Of a stretch of 57,910 nt of DNA, positions 54,518-57,910 are shown piece after piece. The stretch's first letter is position 1. Each line of letters begins with the position of its first letter. A program made the position numbers and the translations under genes. The notes under the pieces were generated by a model. That model saw only the letters and a list, made by a program, of their open reading frames with translations, ran no database searches and was not told where the DNA came from. The stretch is from positions 1 to 57,910 of the forward strand of contig CAKZYA010000064.1 in assembly GCA_937883755.1 (NCBI GenBank), read 5' to 3'. The stretch is from an uncultured Flammeovirgaceae bacterium (lineage in GTDB: Bacteria > Bacteroidota > Bacteroidia > Cytophagales > Cyclobacteriaceae).

Positions 54518-55390
54518 GTGAAAAAGCCAATGTTGAAGAAAATATTCGTGGTAGGCGCACCTCGCTCAGGTACTACGCTAACCCAGTCAATTCTAGCAGC
54601 TCATCCGCTTGTATACTCTACACGGGAAACACACTTGATTGTTAACATGCGGCGCAATGGGTCTAAATTCAAGTTTCTAGATCATATACGACTAGATCCC
54701 AACCGGGTGCAGCAGGCTATTGAGTATTTGAGGGACCGTTGTCCAGAGCGCCATCAACAATTTCAGATACAACAGCCCTATTGCCGTAGGTTATCCGATA
54801 GTATTCGTTTACTCAATCAACTCTATACAGCGGCCGCCCAAGCACGAAACAAGATATATTGGGTCGAGAAATCGCCCGAGCATGTAGGCTATATTTATCC
54901 AATTAGTCGTCATATAGAATCACCTATTTTCATTCATACTATCCGTGATCCTCGGGATAATATTGCTTCGCTCTACGATGTTGGGCAAACATATCCCAAA
55001 AGCTGGAAGAACCGGCAGACTTTGCAGCGGTGTATTGACACCTACCAACTTTATCTTTCCAAAAGTATGCCCCATCTCAATCGAGAGCACCACTTCTTCT
55101 TGGTATATGACCATCTCATTGAGAATCCCGAACAGCAGATACGATCATTATTATCATTTACTGGGTTAGATGACTTTTTTCCAGATATCCATCAAATCGA
55201 CTCAGGAAATCACACCATCTCAGGGAAGGACGAGTTTTGGAAAAAAGAACATAGGGCAGGTATCCAAGACACTCGCCTATTAAAGTATCATCGTTTGTTC
55301 AACAAAAAACAAAAAGAGCAAATTGAGGATCAAACATCGCGTATTTATCAGCAAATCATTACCAAATTGACTATGCCTACTTTTACTTAA
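54518..55390 (+). CDS. Sulfotransferase family protein
   Basis: The 290-residue product begins with the PAPS-binding loop FVVGAPRSGTTLTQSIL, and has a second conserved part (HTIRDPRDNIASLYDVG, the 3'-phosphate site). It has no signal peptide and should transfer sulfate to a sugar or lipid on a growing glycan. GTG at 54518 is used here; ATG at 54530, four codons later, is a possible and perhaps more likely start. It is followed after 39 bp by a glycosyltransferase gene on the same strand, which suggests a sulfated surface polysaccharide. Confidence 0.9.
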   Translation: MKKPMLKKIFVVGAPRSGTTLTQSILAAHPLVYSTRETHLIVNMRRNGSKFKFLDHIRLDPNRVQQAIEYLRDRCPERHQQFQIQQPYCRRLSDSIRLLNQLYTAAAQARNKIYWVEKSPEHVGYIYPISRHIESPIFIHTIRDPRDNIASLYDVGQTYPKSWKNRQTLQRCIDTYQLYLSKSMPHLNREHHFFLVYDHLIENPEQQIRSLLSFTGLDDFFPDIHQIDSGNHTISGKDEFWKKEHRAGIQDTRLLKYHRLFNKKQKEQIEDQTSRIYQQIITKLTMPTFT

Positions 55391-55429
55391 GCGATTACTG
55401 TCTATTTTAGCAGATTCAGGATTTCCCCC

Positions 55430-56362
55430 ATGTCTATTTCTTACCCTATTCCAGTACTCTTAATAGCATTTAATCGCCCTGATACTACCCAGCAAGTTAT
55501 CAATGCTATCCGAGAAGTCCGTCCGCAACGTTTATATGTAGCTGTTGATGGAGCGCGACCAGATAAACCTGGTGAATCAGAAATCTGCGAAGAAACTAAA
55601 AGTATCATTTTAAATACTATTGACTGGGACTGTCAGATAATTACCCTATTTCGAGAAGATAATTTAGGTTGTGCCCGAGGCGTTTCGGGTGCAATTACCT
55701 GGTTCTTTGAACAAGAAGAAATGGGTATTATCTTGGAAGATGACTGCTTACCTAGCCGTAGCTTCTTTGGTTATTGCCAAGAATTGCTTCATTATTATCA
55801 GAACGATGCACGAGTTATGCATATATCAGGCTTCAATATTCAGCTTGGAACAAGCCGCACCCCTTTCTCTTACTACTTCTCGCGATACGCTGAGGTATGG
55901 GGATGGGCTACGTGGCGTAGAGCTTGGCAGTGCTTTGATTTTGATATGAGCAGTCTTGCTGAGTTTATGGCGCAAAAAGGATTGGAAGCCACCTTTTGGG
56001 ATAAAGGAGTGCAAAAACGCTGGATCAAGAATTTTAAACAAATTTTAAGCGAAGATCCGCCTACGGTGTGGGGCTACCGCTGGATGTACAGCATTTGGAA
56101 GGAAAATGGATTATGTATTACCCCTGATGTACCGCTCATTAAAAATATTGGTTTTGACGAAAGAGCAGTTCATACGAAATCCAAAAATCACAAGTTTGCT
56201 AATATTTACGCACAAGAAATGAAAACACTCCGGCATCCTTCCGTAGTCGTCCCAAACGAAGAGGCTGATACGCTTACTTCAGAACTACGTTATCAACCAC
56301 CATTATTAAAGCGGGCACAGCTCAAAATAAGGCACATTGCTGCATCAAAGCTCGGGCTTTAG
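55430..56362 (+). CDS. GT-A-type glycosyltransferase (HlpA-like)
   Basis: The 310-residue product has the GT-A fold pattern IPVLLIAFNRPDTTQQVINAIREV, an acidic VAVDGARPD segment, and a metal-binding-like IILEDDCLPS. This matches the glycosyltransferase-like proteins often called HlpA-type. It lies directly after a sulfotransferase gene and probably builds the same glycan. The acceptor and sugar donor are unknown. Confidence 0.85.
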   Translation: MSISYPIPVLLIAFNRPDTTQQVINAIREVRPQRLYVAVDGARPDKPGESEICEETKSIILNTIDWDCQIITLFREDNLGCARGVSGAITWFFEQEEMGIILEDDCLPSRSFFGYCQELLHYYQNDARVMHISGFNIQLGTSRTPFSYYFSRYAEVWGWATWRRAWQCFDFDMSSLAEFMAQKGLEATFWDKGVQKRWIKNFKQILSEDPPTVWGYRWMYSIWKENGLCITPDVPLIKNIGFDERAVHTKSKNHKFANIYAQEMKTLRHPSVVVPNEEADTLTSELRYQPPLLKRAQLKIRHIAASKLGL

Positions 56363-56426
56363 TATCTCATTCACGAATGGTGGTACTCTGATGCCAACCA
56401 AGAATAGGTCATATACAGTAGTATTA

Positions 56427-57272
56427 CTACACACCTCGGTTCAATAGTCGATATTTGGCTCGACGATACTTATCCAGTAAATGATAACGGGTAAGAAGAG
56501 CTAACCCACTTACTTTTAATAAAGTGACGATGTGCCTTATATAATTGTACACTTGATATTCTAGACTGAAGTATTTCTTAGCAGTGAGAAGCCGTTCACG
56601 ACTAGCAGCCTTCATTGCTCGAAAGCTATGACCCCCTAACAGATAAAAAGCTATTCTTCTTGGAAGAAATAAGATACCTGAGAGCGATTTTTTCTGAGTG
56701 TAATATATACTCAACCACTCATAAAATGCCCCCATTTCTCGCTCTAAAGGAAAGAGACCCACCGTTTTGAATACATCTCTTCTTGTAAACATAGTTTGAT
56801 GACACATGGGCATAGATAAGTAGAAAGAGTACTTAGTTACGGGCTTACCCGCCTCATATCTAAAATTAGGTTTTTCAGAAGAGATATTAACGACTTTTCC
56901 GTAAACGATGTCTACTTTTTGCTGACTATTTGCTTGGGTAATAGAATGGTATACCTCATACAATATATGCTTGTTATAGAAGGTATCACCAGCGTTCATA
57001 AAATTAATATATTTCCCCTTAGCCAATAAAACTCCTTTATTCATAGCATCGTAAATTCCTTTATCGCCCTCACTCACAAGCACATCAACGTTGTCTCTAT
57101 ACTTACTAATAATGCTAATCGTTCGATCAGAAGAGCCTCCATCGATAATGATATACTCGTAGTCAGAATAATTCTGCTCAACTATACTTTCAATGGTACG
57201 TTCAATGTACTCCTCGGCATTGAACGCAACTGTAATAATAGAGAAAAAAGGCTCGCAATTGCTTTTACACAT
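56427..57272 (-). CDS. Glycosyltransferase family 2
   Basis: The product has 281 residues from the ATG at 57270-57272 (a TTG two codons earlier is the alternative). It carries the GT2 pattern FFSIITVAFNAEEYIERTIESI, the nucleotide-sugar-binding DGGSSDRT and the DAMNKGV element, and a DTFYNK-like acceptor region. It is cytosolic with weak C-terminal membrane association. It lies 2 bp after the stop of a short basic ORF and converges on the HlpA-like gene, so it may belong to a different operon entering from the right. Confidence 0.9.
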   Translation of the reverse strand: MCKSNCEPFFSIITVAFNAEEYIERTIESIVEQNYSDYEYIIIDGGSSDRTISIISKYRDNVDVLVSEGDKGIYDAMNKGVLLAKGKYINFMNAGDTFYNKHILYEVYHSITQANSQQKVDIVYGKVVNISSEKPNFRYEAGKPVTKYSFYLSMPMCHQTMFTRRDVFKTVGLFPLEREMGAFYEWLSIYYTQKKSLSGILFLPRRIAFYLLGGHSFRAMKAASRERLLTAKKYFSLEYQVYNYIRHIVTLLKVSGLALLTRYHLLDKYRRAKYRLLNRGV

Positions 57273-57274
57273 GT

Positions 57275-57436
57275 TCAAGAAATTACTGCCGATGTCTCTC
57301 GCAAATATCCAATAAAACGTATGGAGCTAACCCGTTGAATTCTCCCTTTTCGTATGTTTCTATTCATCACATGTTGTAATAAATAATTATCTATTATGCT
57401 TCTCTTTAATCTCTGCAAGATGCTCTGTTTTATCAT
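57275..57436 (-). CDS. Short basic ORF next to glycosyltransferase, possible remnant
   Basis: A 53-residue reading frame begins at ATG 57434-57436, is very basic (ILQRLKRS, NRNIRKGRIQR) and stops 2 bp before the GT2 start, a spacing typical of coupled genes. No domain is recognised. It may be a genuine small protein, the tail of a gene degraded in this strain, or chance. Confidence 0.35.
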   Translation of the reverse strand: MIKQSILQRLKRSIIDNYLLQHVMNRNIRKGRIQRVSSIRFIGYLRETSAVIS

Positions 57437-57910
57437 CTTATACAATCTCCAGTATTCTTTTGCCAATCAGATGTAACCTTGGTTCAGTTCCCAAAGGGTA
57501 AAGAATTAGGGGCAGTATAATTTAAATGAAAGATAAGAAAGTTGAGGAATGGGTTACTTGAGTTTTTTTTAGAAAACTTGTGGAATGTATTGCACCGGAT
57601 ACACTTCGGGCAGTCTGGCTATTTTAAGAAGTAAATCGATGCAGAATTCTTTATAAACTAGCATCTACCTTTATAAAGTAACTACCCTTATTTTTCGGAA
57701 ACATCACCGAATCAGGTATGCTATTGAAATGCCTTAATCCATTCATCTGGCAAAATTAGTCCCTTCTTTTCCTAATATATATTTTTAAATACATTTAGCT
57801 GGTTTACCTTTGATCACTCAAGCTGGTAACATAAACACCGCAGTCTCTACTACAAGAAGCGATTTAAAGTTTTACTAGTTGCTTGATCCAAACGTGAATG
57901 CAGAAGATGT
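57437..57910. other. AT-rich end region without recognisable gene
   Basis: No ORF above about 40 codons with coding character is seen in these 474 bp. The sequence has a T-run and two TTTATAAA palindromes near 57649 and 57670. A TACCTTTG at 57805-57812 (plus strand) matches the Bacteroidota -7 box, though no TTG is well placed before it, and could start a gene beyond the right edge. Confidence 0.5.

Noticed and set aside
1-57910. CRISPR arrays, tRNA or rRNA genes, transposase or integrase genes
   Set aside because: No regularly spaced direct repeats, cloverleaf-like sequences, rRNA signatures or DDE/integrase motifs were found on either strand by eye; a tRNA scan was not possible.

Overview
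The window looks like chromosomal DNA of a Bacteroidota bacterium, most likely a free-living (perhaps marine) member of the order Cytophagales. The reasons are: a gingipain-type PorU-like sortase next to a PorV/PorQ-family protein (type IX secretion); many lipoproteins and Sec-exported proteins; weak Shine-Dalgarno signals; promoters of the Bacteroidota type (TTG about 20 bp before TAnnTTTG, clearest before ileS); a eukaryote-like long IleS; and a LysS with a C-terminal extension. I found no rRNA, tRNA, CRISPR array, insertion sequence or prophage. Genes are dense on both strands.

Layout. 1-9.6 kb: exported and accessory proteins (Asp-box lipoprotein, beta-helix GH141-like protein), pirin, an AraC regulator coupled to a DUF4241-like protein, an NAD(P)-dependent reductase, a nucleoside hydrolase and a small outer-membrane barrel. 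9.6-16.6 kb: a DASS/SLC13 carboxylate transporter, a lone MoxR ATPase, and three overlapping SurA/PPIC-type periplasmic foldase genes. 16.8-24.7 kb: lysS followed by a tiny protein-kinase-like gene, then ileS and lspA. 24.8-29.2 kb: an ECF sigma factor, an 89-residue protein and a ClpP paralogue in one overlapping operon, then a zinc-less Fpg/MutM glycosylase and an M1 metallopeptidase. 29.3-33.9 kb: a light-sensing operon of heme oxygenase (makes biliverdin), bacteriophytochrome histidine kinase, single-domain response regulator and a receiver-kinase hybrid. 33.9-43.8 kb: polyprenyl diphosphate synthase, two small unknowns, the porU-like and porV-like pair, and murI.

44-50.3 kb is a carbohydrate-related group: Tat-exported sugar isomerase-like protein, penicillin-binding-protein-like serine hydrolase, lipoprotein glucosidase-like enzyme, DUF1080 hydrolase and CE6-like acetylesterase. 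It has no SusC/SusD pair in view. 50.3-57.9 kb holds an NhaD antiporter, a large GAF-containing protein of unknown role, and the beginning of a surface-glycan region (sulfotransferase, HlpA-like glycosyltransferase, GT2 glycosyltransferase, and a short basic ORF that may be a remnant).

The most interesting items are the sigma factor/small protein/ClpP operon, the minimal kinase with a stretched catalytic loop after lysS, the complete bacteriophytochrome operon, the 795-residue GAF protein, and a set of large, mostly unrelated intergenic palindromes. All functional calls come from motif and family recognition by eye; no database search was run.
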